Positions 16,708-25,532 of a stretch of DNA of 64,000 bases are shown one piece after another (within the stretch, counting starts at the first letter, position 1; each line of letters starts with the position of its first letter). The stretch lies in NCBI RefSeq assembly GCF_025961575.1, contig NZ_JAOQNX010000008.1:112260-176259 (forward strand), given 5' to 3'. The notes under the pieces are model-generated. The model saw only the letters and a list, made by a program, of their open reading frames with translations, was not told the origin of the DNA and ran no database searches. The DNA is from Rhodoblastus acidophilus. Its GTDB lineage: Bacteria > Pseudomonadota > Alphaproteobacteria > Rhizobiales > Beijerinckiaceae. Position numbers and translations under genes: made by a program.

Positions 16708-18804
16708 CTATTTCGGGCTGACCGCCGCGATGAATTCCTTCGTAAATTTTTTGGCGTCGTCTTCCTTCATTAGGAGGCTGGCGGCGCTCAGAAGTTCCGC
16801 GCCCCTCATGCCAAGGGCAAGCGACTTGGGCGCGATTTCAGTGATGGCCAAAGCCACGTCGGCGGCGTTCAGGCCTGCATCCGGTCCCGTCAGGATTTGA
16901 ATATTCGAGATGTCGCCGAAAAATAGCGGCGCCACGGGCAGCGAGGCTTTCTCGATCGTACCGGCGGTGTCGACTTGGAAACACCCTTGGGCGGCTTCCT
17001 CGACCTCAGTATCCATTTGAAGCGCGATGATCGCCGGCCGAAGCTTTCCTTTCAGCGCTCCGCCTTTAGTCAGCTGGGCCAGGGGCTGCAGCCAGTGGGT
17101 GCTGGCCGATCGCCCGGGATTTGAAATGACGGCCAATGCCGGATCGGAGTTCTCTTCGGCGATGATCTCGCCCAGCGCAATGCCGAGCGCTGTCGGCGTG
17201 CCGGAGCCGGCTCGCACCCACAGGTCGTCGACGGTGATGATTGTCGGGTCTGCGGCTAGCGCCGCGACGCGTCCGCCGCAGGTAATTCGCGCTGCTATTT
17301 TGATGAAGTCGTCGGCATCTGCGCCGGTGAGGACTGGCACTTCGCCCGCAATGGTGAGCGCTGCGAATCGTGCCATCGCTTCCTTGCCTGCGCAAGTTAG
17401 CAACGGATTTGCGGCGACGCTGTCCGCCCATTCTCTTGGGCTTGCCCGCTTTGGCAATCCGGCTTTAGGAGCGGGCCTGAACGGGTGGGGTGTCGCAATA
17501 GCCGATCGCCTTAGGGAATTTGCTGCGCCGGATAGGCGCTCGATTTCGGCCATGATCTCGGATTTTTTTTGTTCTGCGGTCGCCAATTCGCCGACCGTCA
17601 GGCCGAGTCTTTCTTCAAGCGCTTGCAACTCGGTCGCTGCTTTCTCTTGGTGCCCTTTCAATTCTTCCAAGGCGGCGGCGTATTTTTTCTCTTCGCTGCT
17701 AAGTTGCCTGGCGATCAGCGCGAGTTTTTCCTTCTCATAGGTGTCGGTCTTTACGTCGACCTCCGCCAGCATGTCCTTTTCGAACTGGTCGGACGTCGCC
17801 TTTGCGTTTTCTATGATTTTTCGGGCCTCAGCCTCGGCCGTGCCTATAATCTGCGTTCTGATGCTTGCTTCGATCCGTTCGACGATTGCCGGCTTTTCAG
17901 TTTCCGCCAACTGCTTCGCGGCTTCTTCTCTAAGTTGTTGAAATTTTGGGTCGCTTTTCAGAATATCGATCACATGGTCAAGGAGCTTTTTGTCGAGTTC
18001 CAGCAGCTTGAAGATTTCAGCGCTTCTGATCGCGTCTATGGCTGCGAGCCGATCAAGCGGCGCGATTAGCGATATCGAGCCCGCGGGCGTTGTTCCTGTC
18101 GATCTGACGAATTCGAGCAGGGTCGCGACCGTGTTTTTGCCCCCAGGTCCCCCGTCATCTTCCAAGCGCCTTGCGGCCTGGATGATTGTCGTCAGGTAAT
18201 CTTTGTCGGTCTGCCAGTTCGCATGGCGGATCTGTTTTTCTGGTACCGGTACATATTGCTGGCCAGCGTCTGTCTCGCCGACCCGTTTTACAACGGCTGC
18301 CGCGTCATATTGATAGATCGGCACGGCGACAGCTTCTTCTGGCGGAATGCCAAGCTGTCCGCAGCCATTGTCAGCGAGGCTGATCACCGCAATTTCGTCA
18401 TCGGCAAATCTGATCGCCCACGTTCCGGCATGGAGGCCGACCGCTTGCGGATTATGGGTGATTTGCTTTCGCGCGCTGGCCGAGTCCGCGACATTTGGCC
18501 AGTATAGATAGTTGGCAAGCTGCCGAGGATGGACGATCTTGTTTTCTGCTTGCGCCCGGAATTGGGTGTGTGCCCTGACGTTGAAGATTCTTTCATCGCC
18601 GATGTTTGCGTTGATCGCGTCGATCCCGATCATTTCGGCTTCGCCCTTCTTGGGAAAAACCTTTCTTGGATCTGGGATCGGTTCGAATTCTCCGTTGTTG
18701 TTCTTTTTGTGCGTTACGGCGAATAGCGCGGATTGGCCGTTGCGTGATGTGCATCGGCCGAGAAATTCGTCGCTTTCGGTTTCAGTCGTGACGTTAATAT
18801 TCAT
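16708..18804 (-). CDS. defence-operon protein with central coiled coil (DruG/F-like)
   Basis: A 698-aa protein that I cannot place by motif. The N-terminal ~260 residues look globular (beta-rich start MNINVTTETESDEFLGRCTSRNGQ). Residues ~270-430 are a long charged coiled coil (EEAAKQLAETEKPAIVERIEA... to ...KKSEIMAEIERL). The C-terminal ~250 residues are globular, with GADADDFIKIAARITCGGRVAALAAD and PTALGIALGEIIAEE. It overlaps the upstream 611-aa gene by 11 bp and lies just before the DruE-like helicase, as the unknown large proteins of Druantia type II do. The role is unknown; the coiled coil suggests oligomerisation or complex assembly. Confidence 0.7.
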   Translation of the reverse strand: MNINVTTETESDEFLGRCTSRNGQSALFAVTHKKNNNGEFEPIPDPRKVFPKKGEAEMIGIDAINANIGDERIFNVRAHTQFRAQAENKIVHPRQLANYLYWPNVADSASARKQITHNPQAVGLHAGTWAIRFADDEIAVISLADNGCGQLGIPPEEAVAVPIYQYDAAAVVKRVGETDAGQQYVPVPEKQIRHANWQTDKDYLTTIIQAARRLEDDGGPGGKNTVATLLEFVRSTGTTPAGSISLIAPLDRLAAIDAIRSAEIFKLLELDKKLLDHVIDILKSDPKFQQLREEAAKQLAETEKPAIVERIEASIRTQIIGTAEAEARKIIENAKATSDQFEKDMLAEVDVKTDTYEKEKLALIARQLSSEEKKYAAALEELKGHQEKAATELQALEERLGLTVGELATAEQKKSEIMAEIERLSGAANSLRRSAIATPHPFRPAPKAGLPKRASPREWADSVAANPLLTCAGKEAMARFAALTIAGEVPVLTGADADDFIKIAARITCGGRVAALAADPTIITVDDLWVRAGSGTPTALGIALGEIIAEENSDPALAVISNPGRSASTHWLQPLAQLTKGGALKGKLRPAIIALQMDTEVEEAAQGCFQVDTAGTIEKASLPVAPLFFGDISNIQILTGPDAGLNAADVALAITEIAPKSLALGMRGAELLSAASLLMKEDDAKKFTKEFIAAVSPK

Positions 18805-20629
18805 TTTTCGATTCGATGATATTTTCTGGATTCAGAGAAATTTTTGAATCTTTCCAGATGAGCCGCTGGGCACCGCCTCGGAGTCTGGCGTGAAGACTAA
18901 GCTCGGTCAACGTCCTTTCTTCCTTGGCTCCGTTTACGAAAATTGGGCCCATTGCCGCCTTGAGCAGCCGAATGTCGGCGCCGCTGGCGGGATAGAGAAT
19001 GCAGCGGTCGGCGCTTCCAGGGTTCGCTAAATGCCGTGTCCGTAAGGCCAATGCGATTTCAGCTGGCAGGCGGGCGTCCGGCTCCAATGCCGCGATCACT
19101 GCGTCGCCGTGACGGAAAACCGTTTTTTTTCCGATGCGGTATGCGTAGGCAAACGCTGCGGTGCGCGACAGCGTCGCCAATGTGCCTCTTGGACTCTCGA
19201 TCTTGTAAATGTCGTGGTCTCGGTCCTCGGGATGACGCTCATGGATAAGCTGCACTGCGCTTTCATCGTCGCGGCGGTTTTTGAACCGGTTCGATTGCCA
19301 CGACCAGTAGCTGCGTTCTGGCTGTTTGATGCGCCGCGTGGTTTCCGCGAATCGTCCGTTTATTGCCGGGCTATCGATTGCGGCTGCTGTGATGTTCCAC
19401 TCAAGCCGCCGGGCGATGTCTGCAGCATTTCCGCCGAAGAAGCCATAAAGGGCTGGCGCGCCGGGCAACGGCATCCGCCGGAACGGGCGTCCTTTGTTGG
19501 CGGTCACGACGTCTTTGAAGGCATTGGCGAGGCGTTCGCCAATGGCTCCGTTGACAACATAAACCTCAGCGCTTTCAGCGTATCCGGCAAAATGTAGGGC
19601 TGGTGCGAGGATCTCCCAGTTTCGGCCCTTCCATCCAGGGCGCAGCCGTGGCCGCATCATTGCCGAGTCTTGAAGGACTTTGATCATCGTCCAAGGATTT
19701 TGTGTTCCCTGGAAGGCAAACTGCGCGAGCTCAGCGATATCGCCTTCAGCGCGGTCGGCGCTGCCTTTTGCGTAAATCGCCTCGCAGAAATCATCCATTT
19801 CGCCGGGATTTTCGTCCCACGCCAGGGCTTCAGGTTTGATGTCGGCCTGGCCGAACGACGCGAGACCGTGCCAGTCTTCGAGCTGCTGCCATTCGGAATG
19901 CGCTAGTCCTGGACCTTGGTGGGTGTATGCGTTTTCGACAAAGGTCAGCCGTTGCGACCAGCTTGGGATCGTATCCTTGGGATCGAAGCGGATCTCGACA
20001 TCGAAATCGCCGCTCAATCTTCCCTCGGTCGTCAGCTCGACCCGGTTTTTTCCCTCGATTGATCGGGCTGAAAGGGCTCCCCTGGCGCCGGCGCACGGTC
20101 TAACGTTTGTTGCGCCTTCTATGCCGCAAATTGTCGGCAGAAGGTTTTTCCGCCCCAGCCATGATCCTTTGCTTCTTACGCCGTCGCTGAATTCGATTTC
20201 TGCGATGCAATCGGGCGTTTCTTGAATAATCCCTGACGCTGTCAGCGCCAGCTCTGCCGATGCGACGGTGATGGGCTCCGCCGTAATGCACCAATAACCC
20301 GAACCTTGTGTCGGGCCGATTTTCATTCTGGTCGCGACTTGCTGCGGAACAGCCAGCAGGACTTTGCCTCGGCATTGTTCCGTTGTTTCGACGGACTGCC
20401 ATCTACCATATCCGATTTCAAGGAAAACGACGTAGCCTTTGATCACTGATCGTGGAGTTTTCCATCCGCGATTCTCTGTGTTGAAAAGATCGGTAATTAT
20501 GCTCGACCTTTTTTCGGGCGCTTCTTCGTCGGTGGCCCTAATTGCGAATGTCCATCGTCCGTCTTCGTCTTTTTCTGCCAAGAACAGCGCCGGCTTGATG
20601 TCTTCGTCGTCGTTTTCGCCGTTCTTCAC
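18794..20629 (-). CDS. defence-operon protein (DruF/G-like), start uncertain
   Basis: A 611-aa protein from a GTG at 20629 without a clear ribosome-binding site. I recognise no domain; it is mixed alpha/beta with many Trp residues (e.g. QLEDWHGLASFGQADIKPEALAWDENPGEMDDF). The same frame stays open upstream for over 40 codons and reads like protein (GKQGLADAFRTFKEE, ANHDFWRFASICVKNG), overlapping the end of the 235-aa gene in another frame. So the true protein may be longer, perhaps joined to the 235-aa product by a frameshift. It overlaps the next gene by 11 bp and belongs to the Druantia-like operon. Confidence 0.65.
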   Translation of the reverse strand: MKNGENDDEDIKPALFLAEKDEDGRWTFAIRATDEEAPEKRSSIITDLFNTENRGWKTPRSVIKGYVVFLEIGYGRWQSVETTEQCRGKVLLAVPQQVATRMKIGPTQGSGYWCITAEPITVASAELALTASGIIQETPDCIAEIEFSDGVRSKGSWLGRKNLLPTICGIEGATNVRPCAGARGALSARSIEGKNRVELTTEGRLSGDFDVEIRFDPKDTIPSWSQRLTFVENAYTHQGPGLAHSEWQQLEDWHGLASFGQADIKPEALAWDENPGEMDDFCEAIYAKGSADRAEGDIAELAQFAFQGTQNPWTMIKVLQDSAMMRPRLRPGWKGRNWEILAPALHFAGYAESAEVYVVNGAIGERLANAFKDVVTANKGRPFRRMPLPGAPALYGFFGGNAADIARRLEWNITAAAIDSPAINGRFAETTRRIKQPERSYWSWQSNRFKNRRDDESAVQLIHERHPEDRDHDIYKIESPRGTLATLSRTAAFAYAYRIGKKTVFRHGDAVIAALEPDARLPAEIALALRTRHLANPGSADRCILYPASGADIRLLKAAMGPIFVNGAKEERTLTELSLHARLRGGAQRLIWKDSKISLNPENIIESKNEY

Positions 20630-20664
20630 GCAGATGCTGGCGAAACGCCAGAAGTCGTGATTAG

Positions 20665-21372
20665 CTAGCGCTCTGTTTCCTCTATAATATTCTTCTTTGA
20701 AGGTGCGGAATGCGTCGGCAAGCCCTTGCTTGCCGGGGCTTTTTTCGACCGGTTTTCGAACAACGAAATCAGTTTGGATGGGTGATCGAGAATCTTCTCG
20801 TGTTTTTTGAGAACCCTTCGTCCGAAGATAATGTCATTCTTCGCCGGGAAGGCCAGGCGCTTAGTGTATCCGATCTGGACCCATGATTTCGCGTCGGGCA
20901 GTTGCAGCACGCGGTAGTCGTCATATGTCGCGGCGCGCTCTCTGAGCCATTTCTCTAACCGCCGCCACATTTCAGCTATGCCGGTGATTTCGACAAACTG
21001 GTGGTCGGAATCCAGAAATGTGGACAGCTTATCACGAAATGCGCCAGCACCTTTGTTTTGGTCGTCCAGGGCGTTTTCAACCAGGAGGGTCAGGGCAAGA
21101 TATGAGAAACATCCCGGCAGGTCAGGCATGGCCTCGTACCAGCCGTTCTCGAACGCCAGCCTGATTTTATTGATACTGAACGCGCCTTTGAATGCAGCCA
21201 ATGCTTGTTTGGCAGACTCGTCGTCGGTCCGGTCGATCGATATCTGGGCAAGCCGGTGCGACGTTATTTCGAAAGACGTGATTGGCAAAAGGTTTCCAGA
21301 GCCGCTGACCTGGAGGTAGGCTCTGCAAAGGAGCTCTTCCCAATCCTTGAGCTTTGCAGGAAAGCCGGCCAT
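20665..21372 (-). CDS. defence-operon protein, possibly N-terminal part of the next one
   Basis: A 235-aa protein starting 11 bp after the methylase stop. It has a helical globular body (WEELLCRAYLQVSGSGNLLPI..., TGIAEMWRRLEKWLRERAATYDDYRVLQLPDAKSWVQIGYTKRL) and no recognised domain. The last ~25 residues are polar and low-complexity. At the codons TCG AAA AAA GCC (A6 run near 20740) a -1 shift would leave this frame and enter the open upstream part of the 611-aa frame. It could be a separate small subunit, or the N-terminal domain of a single ~860-aa protein. Confidence 0.6.
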   Translation of the reverse strand: MAGFPAKLKDWEELLCRAYLQVSGSGNLLPITSFEITSHRLAQISIDRTDDESAKQALAAFKGAFSINKIRLAFENGWYEAMPDLPGCFSYLALTLLVENALDDQNKGAGAFRDKLSTFLDSDHQFVEITGIAEMWRRLEKWLRERAATYDDYRVLQLPDAKSWVQIGYTKRLAFPAKNDIIFGRRVLKKHEKILDHPSKLISLFENRSKKAPASKGLPTHSAPSKKNIIEETER

Positions 21373-21383
21373 GGCGGCGCCGG

Positions 21384-22442
21384 TCAGAAAATGTCGGGCA
21401 GAGCGCCAGCGACTGCCGCGAAAAGGGGTGGCGGTACGGCGTTGCCGACGACCCGATACCGGCTCTTGAGCCCGATCTCATCGGGAAATTTGAGATCGTT
21501 GTAAAAGCCTTGAAGGCGAGCCGCCTCTCTATAGGAAAATCGTCGCGCGGGACCGTCGTGCGCGAAGACCCATTCGTCTGTTGTAATTCGCTTGAGCGGA
21601 GGGCTTACGGGGTGCAGCGATATGTGCCGGCTGTTGGCTACTATGGTTCGGCTTGTTTCGTTCCAGCCGCGATAGCGGTTGCGCGACATATAGTACCAGT
21701 GGAATGGCTGCGCGTCGAACTCGCCTTCCGGCCATTCATCCATGTCGCCGATCGCATCGCGGATCGTCGGACAAGGTGGAAGCGGCGACAGTTCACCCGG
21801 CAGAGCGTGCGTTGGATTCGGAAATTCGTAGTCGACGTCAAGGTCTGACCTGATTCCAACAAAGAACAGGCGCGTTCGTTCTTGTGGCACACCATATTCT
21901 CGTGCATCAAGCACTTTCCAGACAACCTTGTAGCCAGATTCCGCGAAAGTTTTTAACTGGCTGTCGAAGAGGTGGATGAAATTGCTGCGGCGCATGCCGG
22001 AGACATTTTCTACGATGAATGCCTTCGGCTTTATTATCTGCAGGGCTCGGTTGAATTCTTGATAAAGGTAATTAATGCCACGTTCGGCTTCGCGCAGTCC
22101 ACCGTTGCTGAATCCTTGGCAGGGGTAGCATCCGACCAGCAGGTCTGCGCGGGGAAACGACTTTATTTTCTTGATGTCCGAGACGACGAAGTCAACTTCT
22201 GGCATATTCTTGCTATAGACCTTGCCGGCAAAGTCGTTGATGTCGCTAGCCATCAGGATTTCGAAGCCCGATTTGATGAGGCCCGCGTCGCTTCCGCCGC
22301 AACCGGAAAAAAGGGATACAGCCGTGGGCATTTCCGAAATTTGCTCCAAATATTTTCTTGTCTTGTAACCGGCTGGAATCAGCTGATTCCTCTTCAACGG
22401 GCTGCGCTCTGCCATTGCAGACAAGCCATGCGGGCTTGTCAA
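21384..22442 (-). CDS. druM: C5-cytosine DNA methyltransferase, DruM-like
   Basis: A 352-aa enzyme that transfers a methyl group from SAM to C5 of cytosine. All key motifs are present: I SLFSGCGGSDAGL, IV GCYPCQGFSNGG with the catalytic Cys, VI FIVENVSGM, VIII VPQERTRLFFVG, IX RRFSYREAARLQGF, X YRVVGNAVPPPLF. The target-recognition region (~225-290) is short. It is first in the minus-strand operon with the unknown proteins, the DruE-like helicase and Vsr, where it would mark self DNA. An internal Met (MAERSPLKRN, 10th codon) is an alternative start. Confidence 0.93.
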   Translation of the reverse strand: MTSPHGLSAMAERSPLKRNQLIPAGYKTRKYLEQISEMPTAVSLFSGCGGSDAGLIKSGFEILMASDINDFAGKVYSKNMPEVDFVVSDIKKIKSFPRADLLVGCYPCQGFSNGGLREAERGINYLYQEFNRALQIIKPKAFIVENVSGMRRSNFIHLFDSQLKTFAESGYKVVWKVLDAREYGVPQERTRLFFVGIRSDLDVDYEFPNPTHALPGELSPLPPCPTIRDAIGDMDEWPEGEFDAQPFHWYYMSRNRYRGWNETSRTIVANSRHISLHPVSPPLKRITTDEWVFAHDGPARRFSYREAARLQGFYNDLKFPDEIGLKSRYRVVGNAVPPPLFAAVAGALPDIF

Positions 22443-22646
22443 GCTTCGGTCACGAATTGGCTAGGCTTGGGTGTAGTGCTCTTAAGCGCGGGTCAAAGAG
22501 AGCCTAAATTTGACCTATGTGTCCGTCAAAGTGGGGCGGCTGCGGGAGCGCTCGTCGAGGGCCATCCGGGGCGGAGGTGCGGCGCGCTCGACCATCCCGA
22601 TGGCATCTTCCGGGACGTTCGCGCCGAGGCGAACCTTCTGCTCACC

Positions 22647-22705
22647 GCTAATTTTGCTAAACTGCTAAACATACTCACCGAGTTTAGCAGTTTAGCAAAT
22701 TTAGC
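22647..22705. repeat. compound palindrome, copy B
   Basis: Same design as 7366-7424: outer GCTAA (22647-22651) / TTAGC (22701-22705), inner perfect 15-bp arms GCTAAACTGCTAAAC (22656-22670) and its complement (22682-22696) around an 11-nt spacer that differs from copy A. It also has an upstream GTTCGC/GCGAAC hairpin (about 22616-22635). It sits upstream of the methylase-led defence operon, between it and the relaxase genes. Confidence 0.8.
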
Positions 22706-22742
22706 GGCCCGAGGCGCCGCCCAAGCTTCGAAATATGAAACA

Positions 22743-22769
22743 GTGCCCGGACCAGGGAGGGCCGGGCAC
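22743..22769 (-). terminator. terminator after the mobilisation genes
   Basis: GTGCCCGG (22743-22750) pairs with CCGGGCAC (22762-22769). On the minus strand it is followed by TGTTTCATATTT, so it would end transcription of the gene stopping at 22791. Confidence 0.6.
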
Positions 22770-22790
22770 CGAATTCGGAGATCGGGCTGG

Positions 22791-23693
22791 TCAAGTTTGA
22801 TCTGAAGCTATTTCCAGCAATGACTTCGATCCTGGGGGACGGCCACCGTTCCAAGGGAATGAGGCCCATTCGACGATGAGGGATTTGGTCGGCTCTTTTA
22901 ATTGAGGAGGAGGCGGGGGCAGGCCGTCAGGGCGGACGCGTAGAGCCGCCAATTGCCGGCGCCAAATATTTGAGGCAGCCCGGCGTTGGGCGCTCTGAAC
23001 GGCGAGAAAATCGCCTTCTTGATCCGGCCAGAGCCGGGTCGCGACGGTAAACAGCCACGCCGGCTTGTGCCCGCCCCAACCTTCTTCGTCGACGAGGGCA
23101 ATATCGACCTTTTCGCCGGCGTTTATCCGCGCCGACAATCCGACCGCAGCAGGCTTGGAGCCGAGCGAAGCAATTTTGGATGAGTTCAGTTTATGATCGA
23201 CAACGCCGGGCCGAAGGAACGCGCGCCCAGTGTCTTTTTTGACCGCCACGGCTATGGTTGGATAAGCTTCGATAAGGGCCGCCAGAGCGAAATCAATTTT
23301 CGCACGGAAGACCACTTTCTCTTCCTTCGTGTGGTCCGGCTTCCAGCGTCGCAAGACAAACGCCATTGTCCGCGTCCGGCCGGCCCCCGACAGGTAAATG
23401 AAAATCGCATTCACCCATCCCGCCGGAATCTCCCCATCCAATTTCAGGGTTAGCGCCCCTTCATTATTCAAATCGACGATACAATGGTCGTAGGTCGGAT
23501 AGTCCAGATTCCAGGGCAGTGAATTGTCCAATGGAATTGGCTCTGCCTCGCGTATGTCGTGGCCGGGTCTACGTTGGGCGGATGCCTCGGCCACGGCCTC
23601 ACATTGTTCCTGCACAGGGTGCGTCTCTTGGTGCAGTCTCTCTGCTTTGATCGCAGGAATAAACCTCTCGACGAGATATTGTATAATCTTCAT
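22791..23693 (-). CDS. hypothetical protein coupled to the relaxase
   Basis: A 300-aa protein whose ATG overlaps the relaxase stop codon (TAATG), so the two are translationally coupled. The family is not recognised. The N-terminal 50 residues are Gln/Glu/Ala-rich. The middle has beta-strand-like segments (HCIVDLNNEGALTLKLDG, WVNAIFIYLSGAGRTRTMAFVLRRW), and the C-terminus is basic and proline-rich (LPPPPPQLKEPTKS). It has no membrane helix. It may be a mobilisation accessory factor, but no motif proves it. Confidence 0.6.
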   Translation of the reverse strand: MKIIQYLVERFIPAIKAERLHQETHPVQEQCEAVAEASAQRRPGHDIREAEPIPLDNSLPWNLDYPTYDHCIVDLNNEGALTLKLDGEIPAGWVNAIFIYLSGAGRTRTMAFVLRRWKPDHTKEEKVVFRAKIDFALAALIEAYPTIAVAVKKDTGRAFLRPGVVDHKLNSSKIASLGSKPAAVGLSARINAGEKVDIALVDEEGWGGHKPAWLFTVATRLWPDQEGDFLAVQSAQRRAASNIWRRQLAALRVRPDGLPPPPPQLKEPTKSLIVEWASFPWNGGRPPGSKSLLEIASDQT

Positions 23694-24874
23694 TATTCAC
23701 CTATTCCGTTTGGGTTATGAAGATTATGAACCCATGACTCCATGTCATGCAACTTTATATTTGCAATATTTCTTCCAATCTTATCGATAATGTACGCAGA
23801 GATCCGCTCAATTGAGATTTTAAATTGGATATTTCGCTCGATTGCATTTTTAATGTCTGCGCCAACGTCTCCAATCCGTCGCCAAATTCGCGCTCGACGG
23901 CATCGATGCGCTTCTCCAGCGCCGTGAGCCGCGAATTCTGCGTCTCGAGAAGTGTCAAGTAGAATTCGGAGTCGCTTGGCCTGTTCATCATTTAGCTCCG
24001 GGAAGGTTTTGGATTTTGCCTCCCCTTGGGCGGGGAACTTTTCATTGCCCGCCAGAATCGGCGGCCCCGCTTCTTCAAGGTTTTGGCTTGCGATGTGGTT
24101 GGAATCGTTGGAGCGGACCGAGGCGGCGGAGGATAGGTTGGTTTTCGTTGGCGAGTTGGCCCGAGTCAGGTTTTCCGCCTGAATCTCCGACCGCCGCTCC
24201 GATCGCGTCCGGTTTTGGTCAATTTCGCTCGCCCAGCGAATTTCTCGCCCGCAAGCATCGATGGCGTCGCGGCTTTCTGGCCGGATGCCCTGTTCTTCCA
24301 TTGCGCGAACTTTCGGCCCAACGTGAATCTCGGGCTGACGATCAAGGCCCTGATCAACGAGGCGGCGCCGGTCGATGCGCGCAGCAAGGCCGACAGCCGC
24401 CATTGAGTTATTCGCGACCTTCTCCCACAAGAGGCGCAGTCGCTCCACGCTATCGGCTTTGCTCAAGCCGACGACGGTCTTGCCCGTCTCAGGGTCCCGA
24501 TCGCGGACGACAATGTGCGCGTGGAAATTGCGATCATCCCCGCTCGATGAGGGCTTATGGATTGCTGCCATCCACGGGACCCGGCCCATCGACATGGCCT
24601 CGCCGAACTCATGCACTAGCGCGATGCGCTCGGCTGGCCCAAGCTCGCATGGAAGAGCAATCATCACCTTTGTGATCACGCGCGCGTTCCTGCGATCGGC
24701 CACCTCTTCGGCAAGAAGCCACTCGCTAGCTGACCGGGGTGTCAGAGGCATCCGCGCGCCGATGATCGCTTCGGTCGCCTTGCGCCGCCCGATGTAGCGG
24801 ACATGCGCGGCCGCCGTTCCTGGCGCATGGGTGGTGCGGCCCACAGATTTGACGTTGAGAGAGTATATCGCCAC
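23693..24874 (-). CDS. MobA/MobL-family relaxase
   Basis: A 393-aa protein from the GTG at 24874 (VAIYSLNVKSVGRTTHAPGTAAAHVRYIGR). An ATG at 25009 would add a proline-rich leader that looks non-coding. Relaxase features: the N-terminal strand, AAHVRYIGRRKA, and the HUH metal-binding box NFHAHIVVRDRD preceded by a helix with VHEFGEAMSMGRVPWMAAIH. The enzyme would nick oriT and pilot single-stranded DNA in conjugation. The C-terminal ~100 residues lose conserved character and overlap the 78-aa gene. Its stop overlaps the next start. No coupling protein or secretion genes are near, so the element is mobilisable, not self-transmissible. Confidence 0.82.
   Translation of the reverse strand: MAIYSLNVKSVGRTTHAPGTAAAHVRYIGRRKATEAIIGARMPLTPRSASEWLLAEEVADRRNARVITKVMIALPCELGPAERIALVHEFGEAMSMGRVPWMAAIHKPSSSGDDRNFHAHIVVRDRDPETGKTVVGLSKADSVERLRLLWEKVANNSMAAVGLAARIDRRRLVDQGLDRQPEIHVGPKVRAMEEQGIRPESRDAIDACGREIRWASEIDQNRTRSERRSEIQAENLTRANSPTKTNLSSAASVRSNDSNHIASQNLEEAGPPILAGNEKFPAQGEAKSKTFPELNDEQAKRLRILLDTSRDAEFAAHGAGEAHRCRRARIWRRIGDVGADIKNAIERNIQFKISIERISAYIIDKIGRNIANIKLHDMESWVHNLHNPNGIGE
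23755..23991 (-). CDS. small coiled-coil protein nested in the relaxase 3' end
   Basis: A 78-aa protein (MMNRPSDSEFYLTLLETQNSRLTALEKRIDAVE...) read in another frame wholly inside the 3' part of the relaxase gene. It shows clear heptad-like leucines and charge pattern. By hand count, third-position G/C over its first 39 codons is 30/39, against 15/39 for the relaxase frame across the same bases, so this frame looks like the selected one here. It may be a mobilisation accessory protein. Either both frames are used, or the relaxase frame reads on without selection. Confidence 0.6.
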   Translation of the reverse strand: MMNRPSDSEFYLTLLETQNSRLTALEKRIDAVEREFGDGLETLAQTLKMQSSEISNLKSQLSGSLRTLSIRLEEILQI

Positions 24875-25398
24875 GCGGTGTCCGGGGTGATCCAGGAGGG
24901 CGGCGCCGCCTTCCTGGCGGGGTCTGGGGCTGGCCCCTGCCGGCAAGGCCGGTGGGGTGCAGGGGGGGGGCTTCCTCCCCTGCCGCGCGACTTTGCGAAG
25001 CAAAGTCATAAGTGCGCCCTAATAAAAAGACCTTCCCACGAGCAACATTCTTAATCAAGACGCCGTCAGAAGCTATTCTCTACAGCATGTATTCTAGATG
25101 TCGCTGGCTATTACCATTACGAATTTTTAATTAAGACGCGTAATAACGAAGCCGCTGGCAAGCACGTGAGACTTATGCCTTTTGGGTGGGCGTGACGGCC
25201 AGCAAAGCGGCAACCTGAACGGTGCTCCGGAGTGACCCGCAATCGATCAATGGCGCGCATGCACGCCGCCTTCCCCGAATCGCCAAGCTGCTCGGCTGGC
25301 ACGCTTGGCATACGAGCGGTACCTTTGGCGTAAGTGAGTATTTGGTGAGTTGGTTGTCCAGGTGGAAGCCCAGATATCAGTTAAATGACTGATTTTGC
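24875..25398. other. relaxase upstream region, candidate oriT
   Basis: It contains a perfect hairpin GACTTTGC (24989-24996) / GCAAAGTC (25000-25007) and a long G-run (about 24962-24970), placed directly upstream of the relaxase as oriT sequences usually are. The nick site cannot be named. From 25010 to 25398 the sequence is more AT-rich and I see no gene. Confidence 0.35.
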
Positions 25399-25475
<77 letters not shown>

Positions 25476-25532
25476 TTCGATCCCTGTTTAACCCATGCAA
25501 ACGCCTTCGGCAATCGCTTTGGGCGCCCGTTC

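Noticed and set aside
10841..22442. DISARM system
   Set aside because: DISARM has separate DrmA and DrmB and often a PLD protein; here there is one 1949-aa helicase-DUF1998 protein and no PLD motif, so Druantia type II fits better.
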